20,166 bases of DNA, from positions 1 to 20,166 of the forward strand of contig JAEYRD010000090.1 of the NCBI GenBank assembly GCA_023435725.1, read 5' to 3'. Position numbers and translations under genes: made by a program. The stretch is from Pseudomonadota bacterium. Its GTDB lineage: Bacteria; Pseudomonadota; Alphaproteobacteria; Rhizobiales; Xanthobacteraceae. Shown here piece by piece: positions 7,854 to 15,061 of this stretch (positions are counted from its first letter, which is position 1; each line of letters opens with the position of its first letter). The notes beneath the pieces were generated by a model that was given only the letters and a program-made list of their open reading frames with translations, was not told the origin of the DNA and did no database searches.

Positions 7854-8443
7854 CAATAAGGCGGCGCTTTCCGCGCGCGCTGCGCCTTGGCGGCCTCGAT
7901 CCACCACGAGAGGTCATCGGCAAAGCGCGGGAAGGAACGCTCGAGCGCCTTGCCGCCCTCACCGATCGGCTCGCCCTCCGCCGACAGCGTCTGCGCGATC
8001 GGGCCGACGCCGATGGTACTCGACACCACGACCATGCCCATCTCCGACAGCGTGCCGTGCCAGGCCGTCGCGGCACGCGCGCCGGAGAACCGGCCTGCGG
8101 AGTAGCTCGCGATCGCGGCCGGACGCCAGAACCACTCCTCCAGGAAATGGTCGGTGAGATTCTTCAGGCCCGGCTGAATGCCCCAATTGTACTCGCCGGT
8201 GACGAAGACGAAGCCGTCCGCGCCGCGGATCTGCCCGGCGAGCTTTTCGAGCGCCTCGGGCGCCGAGCCCTTGGGATATTCCTTGTACATGCGGTCCAGC
8301 ATCGGCAGGCCGATCGCCTTGGCGTCGATGAACTCGACCTCCTCGCCGCGGCCGCGCAGACGATTGATGACGAAATTCGCAAGGCGGATGCCCATGCGGT
8401 CGGAACGGTAGGAACCGTAGAGGACGAGGATGCGGTTGCTCAT
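7853..8443 (-). CDS. NAD(P)H-dependent FMN reductase family protein
   Basis: A 196-residue flavodoxin-fold protein of the NADPH-dependent FMN reductase family (the ArsH/ChrR/YieF neighbourhood). RILVLYGSYRSDRMG (4-18) is the FMN phosphate loop, and EYNWGIQPGLKNLTDHF carries the conserved EYN..P..LKN signature. Members reduce FMN, quinones or metal oxyanions with NAD(P)H in the cytoplasm; the substrate here cannot be told from sequence. It is monocistronic, converges on the chemoreceptor gene, and its TGA overlaps the end of repeat copy A by one base. Confidence 0.9.
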   Translation of the reverse strand: MSNRILVLYGSYRSDRMGIRLANFVINRLRGRGEEVEFIDAKAIGLPMLDRMYKEYPKGSAPEALEKLAGQIRGADGFVFVTGEYNWGIQPGLKNLTDHFLEEWFWRPAAIASYSAGRFSGARAATAWHGTLSEMGMVVVSSTIGVGPIAQTLSAEGEPIGEGGKALERSFPRFADDLSWWIEAAKAQRARKAPPY

Positions 8444-8493
8444 GGCCGGCAGGTTAGCATGAGATGAGGCGCCGGCCCCAACGATTTGACCCG

Positions 8494-8595
8494 CTATGCC
8501 CTCCTTCCGCGCCCCAGCGTTTCTGACGGCGCCTCACCGAACTGGTCGCGATAGCTCCTGGAGAAGTCGCTGGCATCGGAAGAGCGAAAAATTTT
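8494..8595 (-). pseudogene. C-terminal remnant of an AraC-family regulator
   Basis: The minus strand encodes about 33 residues ending SDASDFSRSYRDQFGEAPSETLGRGRRA and a stop. This matches the last helix-turn-helix and tail of AraC/XylS regulators (pattern F.d.S.FSR.FR..FG.sP...R). No first helix-turn-helix and no ligand domain can be found upstream, where the frame runs into short duplications at 8632-8684. It is a truncated relic and not expected to function. Confidence 0.7.
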
Positions 8596-8631
8596 CGGCG
8601 CCGACGCCGGCGCATCATCAATCCCGTTCAT

Positions 8632-8684
8632 GACAATATGAGACAATATGAAACGTCGCATCGCGATGAACCGTCGCATCGCGA
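8632..8684. repeat. Two short direct duplications
   Basis: GACAATATGA occurs twice head to tail (8632-8641, 8642-8651). CGTCGCATCGCGA occurs twice with 18-bp periodicity (8654-8666, 8672-8684). They sit where the AraC-like relic loses similarity and look like local replication-slippage scars. Confidence 0.8.
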
Positions 8685-8694
8685 CCGAGCATGT

Positions 8695-8727
8695 CCGGCG
8701 GCAATGCCGGCCCTTTTTCCCCCTTTT
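8695..8727 (+). terminator. Candidate intrinsic terminator without an obvious upstream gene
   Basis: CCGGC (8695-8699) and GCCGG (8706-8710) form a 5-bp GC stem with a GGCAAT loop, followed by CCCTTTTTCCCCCTTTT. The T-rich tail on the plus strand is typical of rho-independent termination. No plus-strand gene immediately precedes it, so it may be left over from lost sequence or insulate the operon downstream. Confidence 0.5.
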
Positions 8728-8933
8728 CGGTTAGCCCGCTAGACCCAAAAGAATCCATCCTGACCTCTCGGTCAGTTGGCGACGGTCCAAAGGACAAGCC
8801 GGCGCATCAAGCCTCGCCAAATTTCCGTCATCGGCGGTGCGCCGCTAGCCGGATGTAAAATCCAAATTAACTCCTCTGAGGTGCAATAGTCCGGTTGGAA
8901 TAGTCAAAGTTTATTTGAATTCAGGCTCCTGCC
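8728..8933. other. Leader of the DUF2336 operon, no gene recognised
   Basis: No coding sequence is visible. CTGACC (8760-8765) and GGTCAG (8770-8775) form a 6-bp dyad with a TCTC centre that could be an operator. The last 60 bases are AT-rich relative to the surroundings and must contain the operon promoter, but I could not pick convincing -35 and -10 elements. Confidence 0.4.
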
Positions 8934-10028
8934 ATGATGGCAAATTCGCCTGCTGATATTCTTGTTGAGTTGGAAGAGGCGGTCGCAGCGTGCCCGCCGG
9001 ACCGTTGCGCGCGCATCCTCTCCGGCATTGTGCACCTGCTCACAGGGAGCCGCGACCGGCCTCGGGAATTGCTGGCCAACGTTGTCGACGGCGTTCTGCT
9101 GCGATTGACGGAACGGGTCGAGGCCCGCGCACTGGTTCAGCTCAGCACGGCGCTTGCCGAACTCACGGTGGCCCCGCCGGAGACATTGCGCCGCCTCGCC
9201 TCCCACGACGACCCGGACGTCGCATGCCCTCTCCTGCTCAAATCGCAGGCACTCGCCACGTCCGATCTCGAGACGGTCGCGGCATCCTGTGGCGAGCGGC
9301 ATCAACTCGCGATCTGCGGTCGCAACGTCATCGAGCCGGCCGTGACCGAGGCCCTCATCAAGCGCGGCGGCCCGATCTGCCTTGCGCTGATCAAGAACCC
9401 GGGAACCAAATTCTCCGACGCGGCCTATGCCGCGCTGATCGCCAGGGCCGACCAGGACGGCGAGATCACGAAGGCATTGGCACTCCGGCCCGGCACACCC
9501 GAGCCGGTCGTGCGGAAGTTGCTCTCCGCCGCGCCCGGACAGAAGGCCAAGCCCAACGCATCATCCGCCTCGCCCGCGCCGACGCCGTTTACACCCAAGC
9601 TGCCCTCCTCGGCCGCCTATGCGAGCGCGAGGCCGGAGATCGTCGCCCTCAGCCGCGTCGGCAAGCTCAACGACTCCACCGTGAACCGCTTCGCGATCCG
9701 CGGCGAGACCGCCAACCTGTTTACGGCACTCTCCGTGCTTTCAGGGGCTCCGATCGAGATCGTCGAGCACGTCATGGTCGATGACGATTGCGAGGGTCTG
9801 GTCATGGCATGCCGGGCTTCGCGGCTGAACTGGCCGACCACGCTCGCGATCCTGAGCAATCGCAGCGGCACGCGGCTCTCCTTTGCCGAGCGCGAGCGCG
9901 CCCAGCACATCTTCGAGACGCTTCTTTTGTCCACCAGCCAATGGACGGTGCGCTGGGGAGAGATAGCTGCAAGCTCGGGCACCATCGATCCGGAACATCG
10001 CGGCGCAAGAATGGGGGTTAGCCGATGA
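8934..10028 (+). CDS. DUF2336 domain-containing protein
   Basis: A 364-residue cytoplasmic protein made mostly of short helices. Residues about 70-200 match the DUF2336 pattern of alphaproteobacteria: LVQLSTALAELTVAPPETLRRLASHDDPDVACPLL followed by repeated two-helix units, resembling HEAT/ARM-type repeats. A Pro/Ala/Ser-rich linker (about 201-225) separates a second helical half (about 226-345). No catalytic motif is visible and the family has no agreed function. The second in-frame ATG at 8937 is an equally good start; no strong ribosome-binding site distinguishes them. The stop TGA overlaps the ATG of the PilZ gene (ATGA), indicating translational coupling and so a shared c-di-GMP context. 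Confidence 0.88.
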   Translation: MMANSPADILVELEEAVAACPPDRCARILSGIVHLLTGSRDRPRELLANVVDGVLLRLTERVEARALVQLSTALAELTVAPPETLRRLASHDDPDVACPLLLKSQALATSDLETVAASCGERHQLAICGRNVIEPAVTEALIKRGGPICLALIKNPGTKFSDAAYAALIARADQDGEITKALALRPGTPEPVVRKLLSAAPGQKAKPNASSASPAPTPFTPKLPSSAAYASARPEIVALSRVGKLNDSTVNRFAIRGETANLFTALSVLSGAPIEIVEHVMVDDDCEGLVMACRASRLNWPTTLAILSNRSGTRLSFAERERAQHIFETLLLSTSQWTVRWGEIAASSGTIDPEHRGARMGVSR

Positions 10029-10354
10029 GATTCGACAGTCGCAAGACGCTTCGCGTCCGGATGGACCACAGACAACCGGTCAACCTGATGGGCTCGGACG
10101 GCACATGGCGGCGCAGTTGCGTCCTGCTCGACGTGTCGCAGACCGGCGCCAAGCTCGAGGTCGAGGGCACACTCGACGTGCTGCAAGCCAAGGAGTTCTT
10201 CATGCTGCTGTCGTCGACGGGGCTCGCCTACCGACGCTGCGAACTGGTGTGGATCGACGGCACCATGGCCGGCGTCCATTTCATCAACGCCGACGGCAAG
10301 AAGAAGGCAACGAACGGGCAGGCGGCCGCGCAGAAATCCGCTCGGGGCAAGTAG
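10025..10354 (+). CDS. PilZ domain protein, intact c-di-GMP-binding motif
   Basis: A 109-residue single-domain PilZ protein with a Lys-rich tail. R6-K-T-L-R10 gives the RxxxR motif and D36-V-S-Q-T-G41 the D/NxSxxG motif; together these bind c-di-GMP in characterised PilZ proteins. CELVWIDGTMAGVHF is the typical C-terminal strand pair. The ATG overlaps the DUF2336 stop codon (ATGA), so it is probably translated by coupling. The HD-GYP gene follows 117 bases later. It is a plausible effector that reports c-di-GMP to a partner, perhaps the DUF2336 protein, though that partnership is inferred from gene order alone. Confidence 0.92.
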   Translation: MRFDSRKTLRVRMDHRQPVNLMGSDGTWRRSCVLLDVSQTGAKLEVEGTLDVLQAKEFFMLLSSTGLAYRRCELVWIDGTMAGVHFINADGKKKATNGQAAAQKSARGK

Positions 10355-10471
10355 ACTCAACCCACGCACTGAACCCCAGTGCAGTAAAGTCCAGGTCGAA
10401 CCCTGCAGTACGCGCGAACCATACCCAAAGGCGACGGCGGCGTCCGAGCGACGGAAGCGGTCCGCCCATTC

Positions 10472-11506
10472 GTGCATGTGCTGGCCGACACGTCCGACAA
10501 GCTGGCGCGCGTCTGTTCGATCCTCGACGAGAAATTCACCGTTGCGGGCGAGCGGCTCGACGCCGACGCCAAGCTGTCGCAGGTGCCGTCCGCCGTCGTC
10601 ATCCGGGCGGAGCTGCGCGACGTCGACAACATTGCGGCCATCAAGAAGCGGGCCGGCAGGCTGGCGAAGGCAAGAAAGCGCATCTTCCTGCTCGAGCAAA
10701 CCTCTCACGTCGGCATTTCGCAGGCCTACGCGCTTGGTGCGACGCTGGTCCTTCCCGCCGCGATCAACCGGATCAGGCTACTCGCGGCCCTGGCCGACCC
10801 TGCGCCTGCGTCGTCAGGCGACACCCCGCAGCCGGACAATGCCGTCGAGACCGCGGCAACTGCGATCGCATCGATGTTCACTTCCGTCACCCTCGGCCAG
10901 CCCCTCGATGTCGACGGTACCAAGGAAGCCGGTCGCCAGATCGCCGACCGCATCACCCAGCACGGCCTGTCGGAGTGGCTCACGACGGTGCGGCGCCATC
11001 ACGAAGGAACCTATCAGCATTGCCTGCTCGTGACCGGAGTCGCCATCGACTTCGGCCTCAGCCTCGGGGTCGGGCGAGCCGACTTGGAGCGCCTGTATAC
11101 GGCTGCCATGTTCCACGACATCGGCAAGGCGCAGATCCCGCTCGCCATCCTCGACAAGCCCGGCCGCCTCGATGCCGAGGAGCGGGCCATGATCGAGACC
11201 CATCCGGTGGCAGGCTACGACTTTCTGAAGGGGCACGACAAGATCTCGCCGGAGATCCTCGATACCGTGCGCCATCATCACGAATATCTCGACGGGAGCG
11301 GCTATCCGGACGCGCTCTGCGCCGAGAGCATCGGTGACGTCGTGCGAATTCTCACGATCTCGGACATCTTTGCCGCGCTGATCGAGCATCGTCACTACAA
11401 GCCGACGATGCCGCGCGCAGAAGCCTACAATATTCTCTGCGGGATGAACGGAAAGCTGGAGAAGGCGCTCGTGACCTCGTTCAAGCAGGTCGCCTTGACG
11501 CGGTGA
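10472..11506 (+). CDS. Degenerate receiver plus HD-GYP phosphodiesterase-type protein
   Basis: A 344-residue protein. Residues 1-110 resemble a response-regulator receiver fold (VHVLADTSDKLARVCSILDE at the start, ALGATLVLPAAINRIRLL at the end) but lack a clear phospho-acceptor aspartate. Residues about 175-340 are an HD-GYP domain: H215-D216 in FHDIGKAQIP, then HHHEYLDGSGYP at 268-279, with the signature GYP intact. Such domains hydrolyse c-di-GMP using bound metals. The only standard start codon in the open frame is GTG at 10472, with GGAAG 14 bases upstream; the frame stays open back to 10388 without ATG, GTG or TTG. It is the third gene of the DUF2336-PilZ unit and would lower the signal that the PilZ protein senses. 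Confidence 0.92.
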   Translation: MHVLADTSDKLARVCSILDEKFTVAGERLDADAKLSQVPSAVVIRAELRDVDNIAAIKKRAGRLAKARKRIFLLEQTSHVGISQAYALGATLVLPAAINRIRLLAALADPAPASSGDTPQPDNAVETAATAIASMFTSVTLGQPLDVDGTKEAGRQIADRITQHGLSEWLTTVRRHHEGTYQHCLLVTGVAIDFGLSLGVGRADLERLYTAAMFHDIGKAQIPLAILDKPGRLDAEERAMIETHPVAGYDFLKGHDKISPEILDTVRHHHEYLDGSGYPDALCAESIGDVVRILTISDIFAALIEHRHYKPTMPRAEAYNILCGMNGKLEKALVTSFKQVALTR

Positions 11507-11555
11507 GCGGCACACACCGCGCCGGGAACGACGTCGCGAACACGGGCCTACGGGC

Positions 11556-11759
11556 CTAGTGCGTGGCGCGATATTTGGCGCGGTGCGGGATGGAGCGGCA
11601 GGCCAGTCCCTCCGCAAGCAGCTTCATGTCCTCGTGTCTGCCGCTGCGGATCAGCCTGCTGAGCTCATCGGCTGTGAAAGGAAGACTCGGATCATCATCG
11701 ATCGGGTGCCGCATTCGCGGACCGAAGAACCGTCGAACCAGGCTAGCCAGCCGCCGCAT
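11556..11759 (-). CDS. Small hypothetical protein
   Basis: A 67-residue basic protein that I do not recognise. The core FTADELSRLIRSGRHEDMKLLAEGLACR looks like two amphipathic helices and reads as real protein. GAGGGAA about 7 bases before the ATG is a good ribosome-binding site, which supports translation. No signal peptide is visible. An 8-bp tandem duplication (CGGGCCTA twice, 11543-11558) overlaps its stop codon. It converges on the HD-GYP gene, 49 bases away. Confidence 0.6.
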   Translation of the reverse strand: MRRLASLVRRFFGPRMRHPIDDDPSLPFTADELSRLIRSGRHEDMKLLAEGLACRSIPHRAKYRATH

Positions 11760-11902
11760 GTCAATTCCCTCGCGCCAGCAACAAACCTTTTAGTCCGCAT
11801 ATTGTTCCTCCCGCGCGATCGAGATTGCAAGAGGCCGCAAGGACCCCGCACCAAAAATTTCAGCGAGAGAATAATCTCCTCCTCGCCGCGTCAGTGATCG
11901 TG

Positions 11903-12580
11903 CTAGTCGGCAAAGCCGACATAGCGTACGAACTCCCCGTTGCCCTCGCGATCCGAACGAACGGCATTCGCGGCAAAATTGTCGTCGGGATATCCCATCG
12001 CGACACAGGTCATGATCACCTCGTCCTCCGGAATCCTGGCAACCTCGCGCACGATGTCGGAGCGCATGATGCCCTGCCCGTTGATCACCGAACCGAGACC
12101 GCGGTCCCAGGCCGCGAGTACGATGCCGTAGCAGAGCGCGCCGAGATCGAAATGGCAGACCGCGCCGGGATCGAGCACGCGGTCATAGGTCAGCACCAGC
12201 GAGACCGGCGCGTCGAACTGGCGGAATCCGCGCAGCACCCAGTCCTGGCGCATCGGCTTGTCGTCACGCGCAATTCCCATCGCACCGAACAGCTTCTTGG
12301 CGATGTCGACCTGCCGCGTGCGATGCACGCCCTGGTATTCGCCATGGCTGACGATGTCGCGCTTGACCTTGGCGCCCGCCACCATCTCGTCCATGTTGCG
12401 GCGGCGCACCTCTTCCAGAGGACTGCCTGTGAGCACATGGACATGCCAGGGCTGGGTATTCATCGACGAGGGCGCACGCTTGGCACTCTCGATGATCGCC
12501 TCGATCACCGCGCGCGGCACCGCCTCGTTCCTGAAGCCGCGCACGCTGCGGCGCGACTGGACCAGCGTTTCGAATTCCAC
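11903..12580 (-). CDS. Nitroreductase family protein
   Basis: A 225-residue FMN-dependent nitroreductase-fold enzyme. SRRSVRGF near the N-terminus and APSSMNTQPWHVHVL are the FMN-binding segments, and the C-terminal IPEDEVIMTCVAMGYPD is typical. These homodimers use NAD(P)H to reduce nitro groups, quinones or enones in the cytoplasm; the natural substrate is unknown. I chose GTG at 12580 because GGAGG lies 7 bases upstream, an almost perfect ribosome-binding site. An ATG at 12604 would add eight residues but has no comparable site. It is divergent from the hydrolase gene. Confidence 0.92.
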   Translation of the reverse strand: MEFETLVQSRRSVRGFRNEAVPRAVIEAIIESAKRAPSSMNTQPWHVHVLTGSPLEEVRRRNMDEMVAGAKVKRDIVSHGEYQGVHRTRQVDIAKKLFGAMGIARDDKPMRQDWVLRGFRQFDAPVSLVLTYDRVLDPGAVCHFDLGALCYGIVLAAWDRGLGSVINGQGIMRSDIVREVARIPEDEVIMTCVAMGYPDDNFAANAVRSDREGNGEFVRYVGFAD

Positions 12581-12697
12581 CTCAAGACCTCCCTGCCCGT
12601 TCATCCCGGCGTTGCGACAGACCGCCGGTTGCCGATGCGGCGCGCGAAATCTATGCTAACCGCCAAGCAAGACCAAGAACCCCAGTGAGGACCCAAC

Positions 12698-13660
12698 ATG
12701 CCTGCGCCGCTCGATCCCGTCATCGCCCAGATCATTCCGCTGCTGCCGCTGCGCGATCCCACCACGATGACGCCACAGAGCGCCCGCGATTCCTTGCGCG
12801 CACTGGCTGCCGCACGCGCGGCCGTGCCGCCACCGCCCGTCGATGCCGTGCAGGATATCAAGGTGAAAGGCGGTGCCGGCCTGCTCGACGCGCGCCTGTA
12901 CCGGAACGGCACCACGCCCGCGCCGACAGTGGTGTTCTTCCACGGCGGCGGCTGGGTCGCGGGCGATATCGAGACCCACGATCGCCAGGCGCGCAACCTT
13001 GCAATCGAGACCGGCGCCGTCATCGTCTCCGTCGACTATCGACGCCCGCCGGAAACGCGCTTTCCCGGCGCCTTCGAGGATGCCTTTGCGGCAGCGAGCG
13101 ACGTGTTCGACCGCGTCGCGGAATTTGGCGGCGATGCAAAACGCCTCGGCGTTGCCGGAGACAGTGCCGGCGGCAATCTCGCAGCCGCCACCGCGATTGC
13201 CTGCCGCGATGCGGGCATCAAGCTCGCGGCACAATTGCTGGTCTATCCCGTCACTGACGTCGTCGGCAGCTACGCCGATGCGCGCGAGAATGCGCGCTTT
13301 CCGTCACGATCCGAGAATGCCGAAGGCTACTTCCTCTCCCGCGCCGTGATGGAATGGTTTTCCGGCCACTATCTCGCCGACGCGAGCCACGCCGGCGACT
13401 GGCGTGTCTCCCCGCTGCGCGCGGCATCGCTCGCGGGCGTCGCGCCGGCGATCGTGACCACCGCCTGGTTCGATCCGCTGCGCGATGAGGGTGCGGCCTA
13501 TGCGCGGGCGCTGGAGGCCGCCGGCGTCCGGGTCAAGCACTACGAGGGCGCGGGCCTGATCCATGGCTATTTCGGCCTCGGCGACGCCTCCGAGGTCGCG
13601 CGGGCCGAGGCGCAGCGCGCTCGGGCCGACTTTAGGGCGTTGCTGGCGCACGGGGCCTGA
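12698..13660 (+). CDS. Alpha/beta hydrolase, hormone-sensitive lipase family
   Basis: A 320-residue esterase or lipase of the HSL (bacterial family IV) type. H82-GGG85 provides the oxyanion hole. The catalytic triad reads as S146 in GDSAGG, D259 in WFDPLRDEG and H289 in GLIHGYFGL, all present. No signal peptide is seen, so it is cytoplasmic. GAGGA six bases before the ATG supports the start. Typical substrates are short-chain acyl esters; the physiological one is unknown. It stands alone, divergent from the nitroreductase gene with 117 bp between their starts. Confidence 0.95.
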   Translation: MPAPLDPVIAQIIPLLPLRDPTTMTPQSARDSLRALAAARAAVPPPPVDAVQDIKVKGGAGLLDARLYRNGTTPAPTVVFFHGGGWVAGDIETHDRQARNLAIETGAVIVSVDYRRPPETRFPGAFEDAFAAASDVFDRVAEFGGDAKRLGVAGDSAGGNLAAATAIACRDAGIKLAAQLLVYPVTDVVGSYADARENARFPSRSENAEGYFLSRAVMEWFSGHYLADASHAGDWRVSPLRAASLAGVAPAIVTTAWFDPLRDEGAAYARALEAAGVRVKHYEGAGLIHGYFGLGDASEVARAEAQRARADFRALLAHGA

Positions 13661-13773
13661 CCGCGACCGTACAAAATTCCGCGATGGCTGCCGGGACCGC
13701 CTCCGATCCCGCTTGATTGCGCCACGATTCGCGGCTCCAATCCGTTCGCCATCTTTGGTTTAGGGAGACACCC

Positions 13774-14022
13774 ATGATGAAACGGATTTTCCTCGCTGCG
13801 ATCGTTGCCACCTTCGCAGCCGGCTCGGCCCTCGCGGAGGACACCTGCGAGAGCAAGGCGGTCGGCAAGGACGGCAAGCCGCTCGCAGGTGCAGCGAAGA
13901 CTTCGTTCATGAAGAAGTGCAAGGCGGACGCCTGCGCGCCCAAGGCCGTCGGCTCCGACGGCAAGCCGCTCGCCGGCGCAGCCAAGAACAGTTTTATGAA
14001 GAAGTGCGAAGTCAGCGCCTGA
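13774..14022 (+). CDS. PsiF repeat family periplasmic protein
   Basis: An 82-residue protein with a Sec signal peptide (MMKRIFLAAIVATFAAGSALA, probable cleavage before EDTC). The mature part consists of two PsiF repeats of about 28 residues, each of the form C..KAVG.DGKPLAGAAK.SFMKKC, so cysteines bracket each repeat. The founding member is E. coli PsiF, described as phosphate-starvation inducible; its molecular role is unknown. AGGGAGA precedes the first of two adjacent ATGs, giving the chosen start. An in-frame ATG further upstream at 13717 would bury the signal peptide and was not used. No PHO-box was recognised. Confidence 0.9.
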   Translation: MMKRIFLAAIVATFAAGSALAEDTCESKAVGKDGKPLAGAAKTSFMKKCKADACAPKAVGSDGKPLAGAAKNSFMKKCEVSA

Positions 14023-14068
14023 TCGCTGCTGGCTCGCCACTGCTTCGCGCACGCTCCACGACTTCGTC

Positions 14069-14127
14069 ATGCCCGGGCATAGTCGTCTGTAGGACGGCGT
14101 CGCTTCGCTCGGCTATGTCCCGGGCAT
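14069..14127. repeat. Large imperfect palindrome downstream of the PsiF gene
   Basis: ATGCCCGGGCATAG (14069-14082) and CTATGTCCCGGGCAT (14113-14127) are inverted copies with one inserted base, around a 30-base centre rich in CGTC/GACG and CGCTTCGCTCGG. The arms themselves contain the palindrome CCCGGG. It resembles interspersed palindromic elements common in Bradyrhizobium, by recall only. No T-tract follows, so termination would not be classical. Confidence 0.65.
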
Positions 14128-14352
14128 CTGCGTATCTGTTTCCGTGTGGAAACGTGGAGGGCCGGGACAAGTGTTGGGTAACATAGCCGACACCTGTTCG
14201 GACACATTGCTGACAGGTTCGAAAACACGAAAGTCAGCTTGTAAGGTTGGCGTCAAACTGTCTGAATTAACCACCAACTCCGATCAAATTTTAATAAGAC
14301 AACAGCACTGCTTGTCAGCGTAAGTCGCGCAGATCAACGTGCGCGAGCTACT

Positions 14353-14382
14353 GTTTTCCGAACGTCGGCGGGACCGGAAAAC
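14353..14382. promoter_or_regulatory. Inverted repeat 1 upstream of second PilZ gene
   Basis: GTTTTCCG (14353-14360) and CGGAAAAC (14375-14382) form perfect 8-bp arms with a 14-base centre. It could be an operator or an RNA hairpin. The rest of the 435-bp gap (14023-14457) holds the palindrome at 14069-14127 and no recognisable gene. Confidence 0.4.
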
Positions 14383-14397
14383 TGACTTCGTAAAGTG

Positions 14398-14418
14398 CGA
14401 TCGCAATCGCTGCGATCG
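14398..14418. promoter_or_regulatory. Inverted repeat 2 upstream of second PilZ gene
   Basis: CGATCGC (14398-14404) and GCGATCG (14412-14418) form perfect 7-bp arms with a 7-base centre, 39 bases before the PilZ start codon. It may be a regulator site or a leader hairpin. Confidence 0.4.
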
Positions 14419-14457
14419 TTCGATTGGAAGTTGCCTTTTCAATTGGAGCATCTCGCC

Positions 14458-14796
14458 ATGATCGAACGTCGTGCAATGAAGCGCATACCGGTCAACCGGG
14501 CGGCGCGGCTGTCGTTTGGTGAAATTCGTGGGACGCATCCGTGCGTGGTGCGCGATATCAATGCCTTGGGCGCCTGCATCTCCACGCCGTACTACATCTT
14601 TGCCAACGAGTTTGAGCTATCCTTCGACGGCCATTCCGGAGTCTTCATCTGCCGCGTCGTGTGGAGAAAGGAGACGCTTTGCGGAGTTTGCTTCCTCCTG
14701 CGTCGTCGCTCGCCGAAATCGGCGAATGATTCCGTCGCGCCCACAAATATGGTGCGACTTGATCGCCGGATCGTGCGCTGCGGCAGGCTTCTTTAG
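14458..14796 (+). CDS. PilZ domain protein, variant motif
   Basis: A 112-residue PilZ-like protein. R5-A-M-K-R9 supplies RxxxR, but the second motif reads D33-I-N-A-L-G38, with Asn where DxSxxG has Ser, so c-di-GMP affinity may be altered. The strands FICRVVWRKETLCGVCFLL match the end of the fold. The C-terminal ~30 residues are basic and probably disordered. GGAG nine bases before the ATG at 14458 fixes the start; an in-frame GTG at 14395 would run through inverted repeat 2. It is isolated from other signalling genes, in a gene-poor stretch. The 265 bases downstream show nothing recognisable. Confidence 0.82.
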   Translation: MIERRAMKRIPVNRAARLSFGEIRGTHPCVVRDINALGACISTPYYIFANEFELSFDGHSGVFICRVVWRKETLCGVCFLLRRRSPKSANDSVAPTNMVRLDRRIVRCGRLL

Positions 14797-15061
14797 CTTG
14801 GAATTGTCGGCCTGACTCCTTGCGCGTGCTGCAGAGGCTATCGAATAGCACCTATAACTTCCGGCACTGGCCCCAAGCGACGACGGGTCGATGTCTGCTC
14901 TTCCGCCGCTGTTGGCAATAAGCATACGTCGTCGTGCAACCTGAGAACGTTGCGTGTCACCCAACGCGGACCTTCTGCAAATTCACTCCTTTCTATCGAT
15001 GCCTTCAGAAACGAGTGTCGACGCCATTCTGTTTTTGTAAAATCTCCGCGCGCCGGCCCGA

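Noticed and set aside
9617..10708. Minus-strand open frame opposite the DUF2336, PilZ and HD-GYP genes
   Set aside because: No domain recognised. The plus-strand frames carry diagnostic motifs and a start-stop overlap.
14161..14282. Possible insertion-sequence remnant around GGGTAACATAGCCGACACC
   Set aside because: It faintly recalls transposon-end sequence, with ACCTGT/ACAGGT arms at 14192-14218, but there is no transposase fragment, no second end and no target duplication.
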